A stretch of 64,000 bases of DNA from UBA9655 sp964597045 (GTDB lineage Bacteria > Pseudomonadota > Alphaproteobacteria > UBA9655). Positions 36,933 through 46,772 of this stretch are shown here, one piece after another. The notes beneath the pieces are model-generated. The model saw only the letters and a list, made by a program, of their open reading frames with translations, ran no database searches and was not told the origin of the DNA. The DNA lies in the NCBI GenBank assembly GCA_964597045.1, contig CAZQWE010000002.1, positions 186,001 to 250,000 of the forward strand, read 5' to 3'. How positions within the stretch are numbered: the stretch's first letter is position 1; each line of letters opens with the position of its first letter. The translations under genes and the position numbers were made by a program.

Positions 36933-37568
36933 ATGAAAATTACATTTATAGGCGCCGGAAACGTGGGCTCAGCACTTGCAAATCGTTATGAGCTCTTAGG
37001 GCATACAGTTTTCCTCGGAACAAATCATCCAGATTCAATAACCATTCAAAATGCTGTAAAACGCAACCCCAACCTCAAAGGTCTGACTGTTAAAGAAGGG
37101 ATTACGCAAGCTGATGTCGTTTTTCTCGCAACTCCCTTTTCCGAAGTTGAGAAAATTCTAATGGAAAATAAATCTGAACTTAAAGGAAAAATTCTTGTTG
37201 ATTGCACGAATCCTATTGGTGAGGGAATCAAGCATGCCCTTGAAAGCAGGGAGGCGGCTGCAGAACTTATCCAAAGACTTGCTCCAGAAGTTAGAGTCGT
37301 TAAAGCTTTCAACCATATGACATCGGACATTATGGAAGACAGTAAATTTCCAGATGCAAGTGTCAAGCCTGTTATGTTTTATTGTGGAAACGATCAAAGA
37401 GCGAAGGAGGTTGTTGGAATACTTATTGAAGAACTTGGATTTGATGCTGTCGACGCAGGTCCCCTCAAAAATAGCATCCATCTTGAACATATGGCTCTTC
37501 TTTATATCAACTTGATCTTTGTAAGCGGTTTTCCCCGCAACATGGCTTTTGCTCTGCTAAAGCGTTAA
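36933..37568 (+). CDS. NAD(P)-binding oxidoreductase, F420-reductase-like
   Basis: 211 aa. The Rossmann motif is GAGNVGSALA (about 7-16). The layout FLATPFSEVE, DCTNPIGEG and VKAFNHM resembles NADPH:F420 oxidoreductase-like reductases, which in bacteria without F420 act on unknown substrates. ATG 36933 follows GGAGGAG closely; a TTG four codons earlier is less likely. It is a single gene before the rimP operon. Confidence 0.85.
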   Translation: MKITFIGAGNVGSALANRYELLGHTVFLGTNHPDSITIQNAVKRNPNLKGLTVKEGITQADVVFLATPFSEVEKILMENKSELKGKILVDCTNPIGEGIKHALESREAAAELIQRLAPEVRVVKAFNHMTSDIMEDSKFPDASVKPVMFYCGNDQRAKEVVGILIEELGFDAVDAGPLKNSIHLEHMALLYINLIFVSGFPRNMAFALLKR

Positions 37569-37616
37569 TCCATAAACTAAAGACGCAGTTTACTTTTATA
37601 AAGTCGTAAAAACTTC

Positions 37617-37645
37617 TTGCAATCCAAAGCAAAAAAAGATATATG
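37617..37645 (+). promoter_or_regulatory. Putative promoter of rimP-nusA-infB-rbfA
   Basis: TTGCAA (37617-37622), a 17-bp spacer and TATATG (37640-37645). It sits just upstream of the terminator-like leader hairpin. Confidence 0.5.
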
Positions 37646-37671
37646 TACCCTAAATTGGTATAGTTAAAAAG

Positions 37672-37696
37672 AGTGGGCAGGCGCCCACTTTTTTTT
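37672..37696 (+). promoter_or_regulatory. Terminator-like leader hairpin before rimP
   Basis: AGTGGGC-AGGC-GCCCACT forms a perfect 7-bp stem followed by eight T residues. It ends 10 bases before the rimP ATG and downstream of the predicted promoter, so it probably attenuates the operon. NusA feedback is a reasonable inference, because this operon encodes NusA and other proteobacterial rimP leaders contain a terminator. It could also end readthrough from the upstream gene. Confidence 0.75.
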
Positions 37697-37706
37697 GCTC
37701 AACAGA

Positions 37707-38195
37707 ATGGAAAAGATGACACCAGAACAACGCGTGCTTGACATTATCTCCCCTGCCCTGCTTGACCGAGGGTATGAGGTTGTGCGCGTGCAACTTCAAG
37801 GTGGGGGGAAGAAAATCCTCCAGATTATGATTGAACGCACAGATGGTGCGAACATCAAGGTTGATGACTGCACTCTTGTTAGTCGCGATGTTTCTATTCT
37901 TTTAGATCTAGACGATCCGATCCACGAACCCTATATATTAGAAGTAAGTTCTCCTGGACTTGATCGTCCCCTTATTCAAAAAAAGGATTTTGAACGGTTT
38001 GCTGGCTCATACATTAAGATTGAGCTCAAGACTCCTCATGAAGGAAGTCGGCGGTTTAAAGGATTATTACTTGGAATTCAGGGAGATCTTGTGAAAATCG
38101 AACTGGAAACCAAAAAGGAAGTTGCAGAGTTTGCCTTTTCTGACATACAAAAGGCTAAGCTCATACCAGATTATGAAACTGTGAAATCGAGTTGA
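37707..38195 (+). CDS. rimP: Ribosome maturation factor RimP
   Basis: 162 aa with the RimP N-terminal alpha/beta domain (GYEVVRVQLQ, LEVSSPGLDRPL) and a C-terminal SH3-like barrel. It is needed for 30S subunit maturation. The frame is open back to a TTG inside the T-run. I chose ATG 37707; ATG 37716 is an alternative. Neither has a strong ribosome site, so initiation may depend on leader folding. It overlaps the upstream reach of nusA and lies in the standard rimP-nusA-infB-rbfA order. Confidence 0.93.
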   Translation: MEKMTPEQRVLDIISPALLDRGYEVVRVQLQGGGKKILQIMIERTDGANIKVDDCTLVSRDVSILLDLDDPIHEPYILEVSSPGLDRPLIQKKDFERFAGSYIKIELKTPHEGSRRFKGLLLGIQGDLVKIELETKKEVAEFAFSDIQKAKLIPDYETVKSS

Positions 38196-38203
38196 GGATA
38201 GAT

Positions 38204-39733
38204 ATGACGGATATAATTACAAGCCCAGGAAGTCGTGAAATACTAGCTGTTGCTGAAACGGTCGCCCGCGAAAAGGCCATTGAAAAGGACCAGGTCCTTG
38301 AAGCCATGGAGCAAGCGATTCAAAAAGCTGGCCGCTCAAAATATGGTTATGAGCATGATATCCGCGCTAAAATAGATCGCAAAACAGGTGACATTAGTCT
38401 GATGCGCTGCAGGGAAGTTGTGGAAGAAGTTGAAAATCCCATAACTCAAATGACCCTTGAAGAAGCGCAAGCCCTTGATCCAAAACTCAATGTCGGTGAC
38501 CTGTGGACGGAGCTTCTGCCTCCTATTGATTTCGGTCGAGTCGCTGCCCAAACAGCAAAGCAAGTTATCTTTCAAAAAGTACGCGATGCTGAACGCCACC
38601 GTCAATATGAGGAATACAAAGACCGAATTGATGACATCGTAAGCGGCATTGTGAAGCGCATTGAGTTTGGAAATGTGTTTATCGAACTTGGAAAAGCTGA
38701 AGCTCTCCTTCGTCGTGATGAGATGATCCCTCGTGAGACCTTCCGTACAGGTGATCGTATTCGTGCCTATATCTATGATGTGCGAGAAGAGCCAAGAGGC
38801 GCTCAGATTTTTGTATCGCGGAACCGCCCTGAATTTATGGCCAAGCTTTTCGCTCAAGAGGTCCCTGAAATCTATGACGGGGTTATAGAAATTAAGGCTG
38901 TTGCTCGTGATCCAGGGAGTCGCGCAAAAATTGCAGTCACCTCAGCTGATCCATCACTTGATCCAGTAGGGTCCTGCGTTGGTATGCGAGGAAGTCGAGT
39001 TCAAGCTGTTGTTTCCGAACTGCAAGGTGAAAAAATTGATATTATTCCGTGGTCTGCAAATCCTGCAACCTTTGTTGTAAATGCTTTGGCGCCTGCAGAA
39101 GTCGCGAAGGTCGTCGTTGATGAAGAAAGCCAACGCATTGATGTTGTTGTCCCCGATGAACAACTCAGCCTTGCCATAGGACGACGTGGCCAAAATGTAA
39201 GACTTGCTTCAATGCTTTCAGGATGGAAGATAGATATTCTAACAGAGGCTCAAGAATCTGAAAGACGAACAGAAGAAGTCAAAACAAGATCAAAACTTTT
39301 CGTTGAAGCTTTGGACGTTGATGAAATGATCGCCCATCTTCTCATTAACGAAGGCTTCACAAAGGTCGAGGAAGTCGCCTACATTGATGTCAGCGAGCTT
39401 GCCTCCATTGAAGGCTTTGACAAGGATCTTGCCGAAGAACTCCAAAATCGTGCAAAGACTTACCTTGCTGCTCAAGAGAGTCGTTTGACAAAACGCATAA
39501 AGGAGCTCAAAGTAGAGAAAGATTTATCGTCTCTCAAGGGCGTTGATCTCGATATTCTTGTTACCCTTGGTGAAAAAGGAATTCTGAAGCTCGATGATCT
39601 TGCTGATCTTGCTGGTGATGAGCTCCTTGAGTTGCTCCCAGAAGGACGACTGACAGAAGAGCAAGCTCAAAAAATTATTATGGCCGCTCGAGCTCACTGG
39701 TTTGAGGGTGAGGATAAATCAACTGGAAAATAG
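38204..39733 (+). CDS. nusA: Transcription termination/antitermination factor NusA
   Basis: 509 aa. The order is an N-terminal RNA-polymerase-binding domain (1-125), S1 domain (about 135-200), two KH domains (about 200-345, with GRRGQNVRLAS) and two C-terminal acidic repeats. I chose ATG 38204 with GAGGATA just upstream over a TTG at 38192. NusA modulates pausing and termination and may act on the hairpin in front of its own operon. It is followed by infB after 5 bp. Confidence 0.97.
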   Translation: MTDIITSPGSREILAVAETVAREKAIEKDQVLEAMEQAIQKAGRSKYGYEHDIRAKIDRKTGDISLMRCREVVEEVENPITQMTLEEAQALDPKLNVGDLWTELLPPIDFGRVAAQTAKQVIFQKVRDAERHRQYEEYKDRIDDIVSGIVKRIEFGNVFIELGKAEALLRRDEMIPRETFRTGDRIRAYIYDVREEPRGAQIFVSRNRPEFMAKLFAQEVPEIYDGVIEIKAVARDPGSRAKIAVTSADPSLDPVGSCVGMRGSRVQAVVSELQGEKIDIIPWSANPATFVVNALAPAEVAKVVVDEESQRIDVVVPDEQLSLAIGRRGQNVRLASMLSGWKIDILTEAQESERRTEEVKTRSKLFVEALDVDEMIAHLLINEGFTKVEEVAYIDVSELASIEGFDKDLAEELQNRAKTYLAAQESRLTKRIKELKVEKDLSSLKGVDLDILVTLGEKGILKLDDLADLAGDELLELLPEGRLTEEQAQKIIMAARAHWFEGEDKSTGK

Positions 39734-39738
39734 TAATT

Positions 39739-42174
39739 ATGACAGATAACGACGAGAAAACAGAAGACAAAAAACCTTTGACACTCTCTGCTAAGACTCT
39801 CACTTTAAAAAAGGGAGCTGATGGTGGACATGTGCGTCAAAGCTTTACTCACGGTCGTTCCAAAACCGTAACGGTCGAAGTTAAGAAGAAGCGTATTGTT
39901 CTTCCTGGACAGCAAAAAGATGAATCAAAAACAGCTGGCAAGCAAACCAGTTCAGCAGGTCTCACCACAAAGGAAATTGAGGAACGCTTAAAATCTATCC
40001 ATGGTACGATTAAATCCCAGGCTGATGAATCAGAAAAAGCTCGCTTAGAAGCACTTGCTGAACAAGCAAGGAAAAAGGAACTTGAAGACCTGGAAAAAAT
40101 ATCAAAAGCTGAGGAAGAGATTCCCTCTCCTGAAACTCCTGGAGCAATCGAACCAGAAGCTCCACTTCCCGTGGATACAGCTCACAAGAAGAAAACTGTG
40201 TATTCATCCTATGCTGAAGAAGAAGAAGAATCCGCTCGCGGAAAAATGAAAATACCGGTTACAAAAAGAACAGAACCGAGAAGACGAGGGGGTAAGTTAA
40301 CAATCGTTCAAGCCCTCACGAACGATGAAGATAAGCCAACACGAAGTATGGCTGCAATGCGTCGTCTTCGTGAAAAAAGGAAAATGGCCGGTTTTGAAAA
40401 ACCACAACAGAAAGTTTTCAGAGAGATCATTCTTCCCGAAGTGATTACGGTTCAGGAACTTGCAAACCGACTTGCTGAACGTAGTGCAGATGTGATCAAA
40501 GAGCTCATGAAAATGGGTGTAATGGCAACCATCAATCAGTCTATTGACGCGGACACAGCTGAACTTATTGCCACTGAACTAGGACATCAAGTCAAACGTG
40601 TTTCAGAAGCTGATATTGAGGTTGGCCTTCATCTGAAAGAAGAGAATGAATCTTTGATGAAGACACGCCCTCCTGTCGTAACGATTATGGGACACGTTGA
40701 TCACGGAAAAACTTCCCTATTAGACGCTCTTCGAAAAACAGATGTGGTTGCAGGAGAAGCTGGTGGTATAACTCAACACATTGGTGCTTATCAAGTTGTC
40801 CTGGGTTCAAAGGATAAAATTACGTTTATCGATACTCCAGGTCACGCAGCTTTTACGGAAATGAGAGCTAGAGGTGCTAATGTCACAGATATCGTTGTTC
40901 TCGTTGTAGCTGCCGATGATGGTGTAAAGGACCAAACGATTGAAGCCATCCATCACGCAAAAGCCGCAGGTGTGCCGATCATTATTGCCATTAACAAAAT
41001 CGATAAACCTGAAGCCAACCCTGAACGCGTACGTAACATGTTGATGCAACATGAAATCTACCTTGAAAAGGTGGGAGGAGATATCCTAGACGTTGAGGTT
41101 TCAGCAAAGCAAAATCTTAATCTAGATAAGCTTGAAGAAACGATTCTACTTCAAGCTGAAGTCCTTGATCTAAAAGCAAATCCAAACAGGGCTGCTGAAG
41201 GTGTTGTGATTGAAGCTAAACTTGAACGAGGACGAGGCATAGTGGCAACCGTTTTGGTTCAAAAAGGAACGCTTAAGGTAGGAGATATCTTCGTTGCAGG
41301 AGCTGAGTATGGACGTGTTCGTGCTCTCGTTGATGATCGTGGGAATCAAGTCGAATCAGCTGGCCCTTCTGAACCCGTTGAAATCCTTGGATTTAATGGT
41401 GCACCTCTTGCCGGAGATGACTTCGTTGTTGTGGAAAATGAAAAGAGAGCTAGTGAAGTCTCTGATTTCAGACAACGCCGTGCACGTGAGCTCAAGTCTG
41501 TTCTCTCCGCAAGAGGAACTATGGAGCAAATGTTCACCAAGATTTCTGAGGGCGTAGCCTCTGAACTTCCCATTATCATCAAATCAGACGTTCAAGGATC
41601 TATGGAAGCTATTAGTGGAAGCTTGGGTAAACTCACAACGGAGGAAGTTAAGGTGAATATCCTCCACTCCGCCGTCGGAGAAATTACAGAAAGCGATGTA
41701 ACTCTTGCAAAAGCTTCTCATGCCATGATTGTTGGGTTTAACGTACGGGCAAACCCTCAAGCGCGGGAGGCAGCCCGCAGAGACGGAGTCGATATTCGTT
41801 ATTATTCAATTATTTACGATGTCGTCGACGATATTAAGGCTGCCCTTGGAGGCTTACTGGCTCCCACTTTACGCGAAAAATACCTAGGTGCTGCCGCGAT
41901 TCGCGACGTCTTTAGCATTTCAAAAGTAGGTAAAGTTGCAGGATGTATGGTTACTGAAGGTCTTGTCAAGAGAGGAGCCAAGGTTAGGCTTCTACGTGAT
42001 AATGTTGTTATTCATGAAGGAAGCCTCAAAACCCTCAAGCGCTTCAAGGACGAAGTTAAGGAAGTCCGAGAAGGATACGAGTGTGGTATGGCCTTTGAAA
42101 ACTATAATGATATCAAAGAAGGCGATACCATTGAGTGCTTTGAAATTGAGGAAATTTCACGGACACTTGATTAA
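39739..42174 (+). CDS. infB: Translation initiation factor IF-2
   Basis: 811 aa. A charged N-terminal region (1-230) carries the alphaproteobacterial IF-2-associated segment near the start. G1 is GHVDHGKT (318-325), followed by DTPGHAAF and NKID, then domain II and the C-terminal fMet-tRNA-binding domain (about 640-810). It delivers initiator tRNA to the 30S subunit. The stop overlaps the rbfA start by 1 bp. Confidence 0.97.
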   Translation: MTDNDEKTEDKKPLTLSAKTLTLKKGADGGHVRQSFTHGRSKTVTVEVKKKRIVLPGQQKDESKTAGKQTSSAGLTTKEIEERLKSIHGTIKSQADESEKARLEALAEQARKKELEDLEKISKAEEEIPSPETPGAIEPEAPLPVDTAHKKKTVYSSYAEEEEESARGKMKIPVTKRTEPRRRGGKLTIVQALTNDEDKPTRSMAAMRRLREKRKMAGFEKPQQKVFREIILPEVITVQELANRLAERSADVIKELMKMGVMATINQSIDADTAELIATELGHQVKRVSEADIEVGLHLKEENESLMKTRPPVVTIMGHVDHGKTSLLDALRKTDVVAGEAGGITQHIGAYQVVLGSKDKITFIDTPGHAAFTEMRARGANVTDIVVLVVAADDGVKDQTIEAIHHAKAAGVPIIIAINKIDKPEANPERVRNMLMQHEIYLEKVGGDILDVEVSAKQNLNLDKLEETILLQAEVLDLKANPNRAAEGVVIEAKLERGRGIVATVLVQKGTLKVGDIFVAGAEYGRVRALVDDRGNQVESAGPSEPVEILGFNGAPLAGDDFVVVENEKRASEVSDFRQRRARELKSVLSARGTMEQMFTKISEGVASELPIIIKSDVQGSMEAISGSLGKLTTEEVKVNILHSAVGEITESDVTLAKASHAMIVGFNVRANPQAREAARRDGVDIRYYSIIYDVVDDIKAALGGLLAPTLREKYLGAAAIRDVFSISKVGKVAGCMVTEGLVKRGAKVRLLRDNVVIHEGSLKTLKRFKDEVKEVREGYECGMAFENYNDIKEGDTIECFEIEEISRTLD

Positions 42175-42554
42175 TGGTTAAAGGAAAACTGCCAAGTCAA
42201 CGCCAACTCCGGGTTGGAGAAGAAATCCGTCATATTTTGGCGGAAGTTCTCTCACGTGGTCATACAGGAGAGAAAATCCTAGATAATACCTCAATTACTG
42301 TCACTGAGGTCCGTATTAGCCCTGATTTGCAAAATGCGACTGTTTATGTTCTTCCCCTTGGTGGTTTGCACACACCTGAGATTCTTGCCGCATTTAAGGA
42401 AAAATCTGGATATTTCAGGAAGGAAGTGGGGCGTAAGCTAACCACACGAGTGACCCCTCGCCTTGTCTTTAAAGCCGACGAATCCTTTGACGAAGCAGAT
42501 CGGATTGAGAAGTTACTCAAATCTCCAAAGGTAAGGAAAGATCTAGGGAATTAA
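42174..42554 (+). CDS. rbfA: Ribosome-binding factor A
   Basis: 126 aa, single KH-like domain with SPDLQNATVYVLPLGG. It is a late 30S maturation and cold-adaptation factor. Its ATG overlaps the infB stop (TAATG). It ends the rimP operon; no clear terminator is visible in the following 146 bp. Confidence 0.95.
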   Translation: MVKGKLPSQRQLRVGEEIRHILAEVLSRGHTGEKILDNTSITVTEVRISPDLQNATVYVLPLGGLHTPEILAAFKEKSGYFRKEVGRKLTTRVTPRLVFKADESFDEADRIEKLLKSPKVRKDLGN

Positions 42555-42700
42555 GCGTCATTGCTACGTCGCTCCACCTATCGCAATAACCTTAATTATG
42601 TAATAATTTTACCACACACAAGATCAACATTATAACACTTGACTTTAACTATTAAAAAAGCAAAGTTACGGTGCTCGGCCCACGTTAATACTAAGGATCA

Positions 42701-44125
42701 ATGAGACAAAGTTCACTTAAGCTCATAACCATAATACTTTGCCTTGTATTGGCGTATGGTGTCGCAGTGTATGTTGCCTTTAACGATCCTTTTAACTCGT
42801 CTGAAGAAATTGCGACAGATTCAACTATACTCACGGACACATCGTCAGACGAGCTTACAGTGACCGATGAAGGGCCCTATGATGAGACCCTCACCATCAC
42901 CCAAGGAGACACCCTCGCAAGCATTCTGAGTCGTTTAGGGATCCCTTCTGGGCAAGCGAAGGAAGCCATCGACGCCCTCTCAAAAGTCTTTAACCCTAAG
43001 GACTTAAAAGCCGATCAAGAAGTCTATGTGATTTATGATAATCAACAAGAAGGCGATGGGTATGACTTAAAGTTCCTTCGTATCCGCGCAGATTTGGAAC
43101 ATGACGTTGAGCTGGTTCGAGCGGGCGGCGGAACCTTTCAAGCTACAAAATACAAGAAAGAGCTCAAACATGAGTATGCAGTTATTGAGGGAGCCATCAA
43201 AATCAGCTTATATGCTGATGCGTTGAAGGCAGGTGCCTCACCTAAGATGCTTTATGATATGATCAAGGCCTTTAGCTACGATATTGACTTCCAACGGGAT
43301 ATCCAGCCGGGAACCACCTTTTCCCTCTTCTACGACACTTATAAGGACGAAGAGAGTGGTCTTGAGCGGCCAGGGGAACTTCTCTCTGCTAAACTTGTCA
43401 TTGATGGAAAAACATATGAAATTTATCGTTTTCAACCTCCAGGGGGGGTGCCTAGCTATTATACAGGGACAGGTGAAGCTGTGCGAAAGGCATTAATGCG
43501 GACCCCCATCGATGGAGCCCGGCTTTCCTCAGGTTTTGGAAATCGTAAACACCCCATTCTAGGCTACACAAAAATGCACAAAGGCGTTGACTTTTCTGCT
43601 CCTAAAGGAACACCGATTATGGCTGCTGGTGATGGAGTCGTCGAAAAATGCAGTCCCTATAGTTCATACGGTAATTACGTTTGTATTCGCCATAGCGGGA
43701 ATACGAAAACAGCTTACGCACACCTTAGCCGCTTTGGGAAAATCAAAGCAGGATCTAAAGTTCGACAGGGTCAAGTCATAGGGTATGTGGGAGCAACTGG
43801 ACGGGCAACGGGCCCCCACCTTCACTTTGAAGTCATTCAGAACGGAAAGCATGTGAATCCTCAAAAGATTACCCAGCTTTCAAGTTCTAAGCTGACAGGA
43901 TCTGCCCTTACTTCCTTTAAGTCAAATATGGTGCGAATTGAAAGTTTAAGGCAAACAAAGATAGCTCAGGCCAATCAACTTCAGTCTGTGGAACTCATTA
44001 AGACTGAGACTGATGAAAATATATTAGTTAAAGCGCAACGACATGCGAAACAGAATAAAACACCTTCTCTCATTTTGAATAAATGCAAACAATTACCCAA
44101 CACAATGAAGATAAATAAAATTTAA
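42701..44125 (+). CDS. M23 metallopeptidase with LysM-like domain
   Basis: 474 aa. An N-terminal membrane/signal segment lies at about 7-27. A LysM/OapA-like region is at about 58-110 (LTITQGDTLASILSRLGI). The peptidase M23 domain (about 270-385) carries Zn ligands His293 and Asp297 (HKGVDF) and HLHFE (His373, His375). Active M23 enzymes cut peptidoglycan cross-bridges. The intact metal site suggests an active endopeptidase facing the periplasm. AAGGATCA precedes the ATG. Confidence 0.92.
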   Translation: MRQSSLKLITIILCLVLAYGVAVYVAFNDPFNSSEEIATDSTILTDTSSDELTVTDEGPYDETLTITQGDTLASILSRLGIPSGQAKEAIDALSKVFNPKDLKADQEVYVIYDNQQEGDGYDLKFLRIRADLEHDVELVRAGGGTFQATKYKKELKHEYAVIEGAIKISLYADALKAGASPKMLYDMIKAFSYDIDFQRDIQPGTTFSLFYDTYKDEESGLERPGELLSAKLVIDGKTYEIYRFQPPGGVPSYYTGTGEAVRKALMRTPIDGARLSSGFGNRKHPILGYTKMHKGVDFSAPKGTPIMAAGDGVVEKCSPYSSYGNYVCIRHSGNTKTAYAHLSRFGKIKAGSKVRQGQVIGYVGATGRATGPHLHFEVIQNGKHVNPQKITQLSSSKLTGSALTSFKSNMVRIESLRQTKIAQANQLQSVELIKTETDENILVKAQRHAKQNKTPSLILNKCKQLPNTMKINKI

Positions 44126-44146
44126 CAAGCTTCTCAGGGAGACCCT

Positions 44147-45127
44147 ATGATTAAAGCCTATAATTTTAAAAATAAAGCCTTAACACCACTGAAATTAATA
44201 GATTTAAAAGATCTTAAAAAGGCCATATGGATCGATCTCATCTCACCTACAGAAGAAGAAAAGCTATATATTGAAAATGAATTCGAAGTTCAATTGCCCA
44301 CCACCGAAGAATTACATGAAATAGAAATTTCGAGTCGCTTTTACCAACATAATCATACTTTATATGGAACGATAACGAACATTACAAAGGCCAATACAGA
44401 TCATCCAGAAGCTCATCTTGTCATGTTCATTTTACAAGGACACTATCTTATCTCGCTAAGATATAGCGAAAGTGTTTCTTTAGATACGGTTTTTTCTAGT
44501 GAAAAATTTACCTCGACCCATCCCCAGCAGGGTAGTTTTCTGTTGAGCCTCCTTCTTGATACCGTGACAGAGCAACTGGCTGATATTTTAGAATACGCAA
44601 CCCATAATATCGAAGAGGTAGCTCATTCAATCTTTAAATATAATTATCAGCCAGATGGTACTTCTAAAATTGGCATACCCAATTTTAAAACTATTATTAC
44701 ACAGATTGGAAGAAACGAAGATCTTCTTTCAAAGTCAAGAGAGGGCCTATTTACTCTAACCCGCATGCTGGATTTTTGTTTACAATCTTCATTTTATGAA
44801 AAAGATGAAGATCAAAAACCATTGCATATTATTACAGGTGACGTAAAGCATCTGATTGAACACGGCAACTTTCTTTCTCAGAAATTGACGTTTTTATTAG
44901 ATACTACATTGGGTTTAATTAATATTGAACAAAGCGCAATCATAAAGATCGTCTCAGTCGCAGCCGTTGTTTTCCTCCCCCCTACCCTTGTCGCGAGCGT
45001 CTATGGAATGAACTTTCGTCATATGCCTGAACTCGAGTGGATGCTGGGATATCCTTTTGCTATTTTCTTGATGATTCTCGCAGGATTTCTCCCTTATAAA
45101 CTTTTTAAATATAAGGGATGGTTGTAA
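44147..45127 (+). CDS. corA: CorA-family divalent cation transporter
   Basis: 326 aa. A large cytoplasmic N-terminal domain is followed by two C-terminal membrane helices, the first ending in YGMNF, the selectivity signature. It likely imports Mg2+ or Co2+ as a pentamer. AGGGAG lies before the ATG. It is 21 bp downstream of the M23 gene and may be co-transcribed. Confidence 0.92.
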   Translation: MIKAYNFKNKALTPLKLIDLKDLKKAIWIDLISPTEEEKLYIENEFEVQLPTTEELHEIEISSRFYQHNHTLYGTITNITKANTDHPEAHLVMFILQGHYLISLRYSESVSLDTVFSSEKFTSTHPQQGSFLLSLLLDTVTEQLADILEYATHNIEEVAHSIFKYNYQPDGTSKIGIPNFKTIITQIGRNEDLLSKSREGLFTLTRMLDFCLQSSFYEKDEDQKPLHIITGDVKHLIEHGNFLSQKLTFLLDTTLGLINIEQSAIIKIVSVAAVVFLPPTLVASVYGMNFRHMPELEWMLGYPFAIFLMILAGFLPYKLFKYKGWL

Positions 45128-45181
45128 ACTGAAAAGGTTTAAACTACCATCAGCTTAGTTCTATTTTGTAAGGAGGGTATC

Positions 45182-46756
45182 ATGCGTAACTTTGCTGTTG
45201 TTTATCATATTCTATTGAGCCTCACACTTTTACAACCAGCAGCATATGCAGGTAAATCTAATGAAGATGACACCAATGAAAAAGGTAAGCGGGAAAGAAA
45301 AAATTCAAAAGACATAAATCCAAAAGGCGAAAAAAAAAGTAAATCATCCTTAAAACGTTCCAACAGTTCTACTACAAAGAACCCTGACCTTGAAAAGCTT
45401 ATATTAAGTACAGCTAGTATTGAGACGATCCGTAAAGGAACACGAGAGGTTTGGGGAGAAGAATTAAAGGAGTTAATTAAACTGGCTCGAAAGGGGAATA
45501 CAGAAGCGGCTGGGAAAATTGGTGTCACGTGCTACGCTCTTTGCAGATATACCGTTAGTACTTATGAAACTCAAGCGGACCTCATCGAAGATGATGAGTG
45601 CGCTGAATTAGCCTTTAAATGGTTGACTTATGCTCACGAAAAAGGCGATCAATGCTTTAAAGTTGAGCTTGGCTTTTGTCATTTACTCGGGACTGGTCAA
45701 GTCTTTGAAGATTCTTTTACGGCCCTCAAATTGTTTAAGGATCTTCCCACAATTGAATATATGCTTGATCCAGAAAGAGAATTGAAAAGACGCCTGTTAT
45801 TGGCTGAGTCAGGTTTCGATCGTTTCATTATTTTTAATGAAAAAAAGGAGACTCAAGCATTACAGTATCTACCCGCAGCTGCAAAGACCTCCAACGTTGC
45901 CAAGTGCCTTCTTGCAAATCGAATGTTGGGAACTGACAAGACAAATGAAGGAATTGAGATTCTTATAAATCTTCAACACCATGTAAAAAATCCTCTCGCT
46001 CAATGGCTATTGGGACGTGCATACCTCATGAGCATAGGCGTAAAGGGAAGCTTCCAGGAGGGAATGAAATGGGCCTTTGAAGCAGCAAGGAATGGGAACC
46101 CTAAGGCCATGGTGTTTATGAATACCTCATATCCTTCAACTCAAAAGACTACTCAGAAGACAAGCACCCTCCCCCGTACACTCAGGGTTATGACGGAGAT
46201 GTTGCAAAGCTTCACCAATAAGCTTTACTATTTTGAAGAAAATCAAATACTTTTAACTTTTAGTGATGAAGTTACTTCCCTCCTCACCGATTTAAAAAAG
46301 GCTCCTCCGGGACTTTGGATCAGTTGTTTACAAGCTCTAGATAAAATGAAGCAAGCCCTAAATAAATCACCAGATCCTTCATTTCTTTATGAGTGTAAGG
46401 GAACACTGACTTGGGGCGAGGCTAATGTGAGTCTTGCGAAGAGATTTGATGCCTTTCTCCCTACTATTGATAAAAGGTTCGAGGAAGTCTTTGCTATTAT
46501 TGAGGCTAGCATTAAGGAACTTGAATCAAAGGAAGCTAGCAAACGAATAGAAAGTGAAAGTGCAAAAGAATGGAGAGCCAAAAGAGAGCTTACAAGCGAG
46601 GCAAATCAATTAAAGAAGAAGTTGGTGAGAATGAATAATATCCTTCTTAATTTGAAAACTTTTCTAGGAGAGATAAAAGGGTTCAAAGAAACAACCCAAG
46701 AAGATAGGAATAGTGAGTTTTTATTACACTATCCCTTTTTTCAGAAGATGGAATAG
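45182..46756 (+). CDS. Secreted Sel1-like repeat protein
   Basis: 524 aa. The signal peptide ends after about residue 23 (AYA) and is followed by a very polar Lys/Ser-rich segment (25-65). Sel1-like repeats occur around 105-180 (AFKWLTYAHEKGDQCFKVELG) and 270-320 (AQWLLGRAYLMSIGV, WAFEAARNGNPKAM). The C-terminal third is helical and charged, possibly a coiled coil. Secreted Sel1 proteins of intracellular bacteria often bind host proteins; that role is inferred. AAGGAGGG precedes the ATG. The gene ends in a palindrome shared with the convergent neighbour. Confidence 0.75.
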   Translation: MRNFAVVYHILLSLTLLQPAAYAGKSNEDDTNEKGKRERKNSKDINPKGEKKSKSSLKRSNSSTTKNPDLEKLILSTASIETIRKGTREVWGEELKELIKLARKGNTEAAGKIGVTCYALCRYTVSTYETQADLIEDDECAELAFKWLTYAHEKGDQCFKVELGFCHLLGTGQVFEDSFTALKLFKDLPTIEYMLDPERELKRRLLLAESGFDRFIIFNEKKETQALQYLPAAAKTSNVAKCLLANRMLGTDKTNEGIEILINLQHHVKNPLAQWLLGRAYLMSIGVKGSFQEGMKWAFEAARNGNPKAMVFMNTSYPSTQKTTQKTSTLPRTLRVMTEMLQSFTNKLYYFEENQILLTFSDEVTSLLTDLKKAPPGLWISCLQALDKMKQALNKSPDPSFLYECKGTLTWGEANVSLAKRFDAFLPTIDKRFEEVFAIIEASIKELESKEASKRIESESAKEWRAKRELTSEANQLKKKLVRMNNILLNLKTFLGEIKGFKETTQEDRNSEFLLHYPFFQKME

Positions 46757-46772
46757 TTTTTAAAAACTATTC
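46751..46772. terminator. Palindromic bidirectional terminator candidate
   Basis: A perfect 22-bp palindrome with half-site GAATAGTTTTT. It contains the TAG stop codons of both convergent genes, one per strand. T-runs in each direction and the shared position suggest that it ends both transcripts. It is AT-rich, so hairpin strength is modest. Confidence 0.5.
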
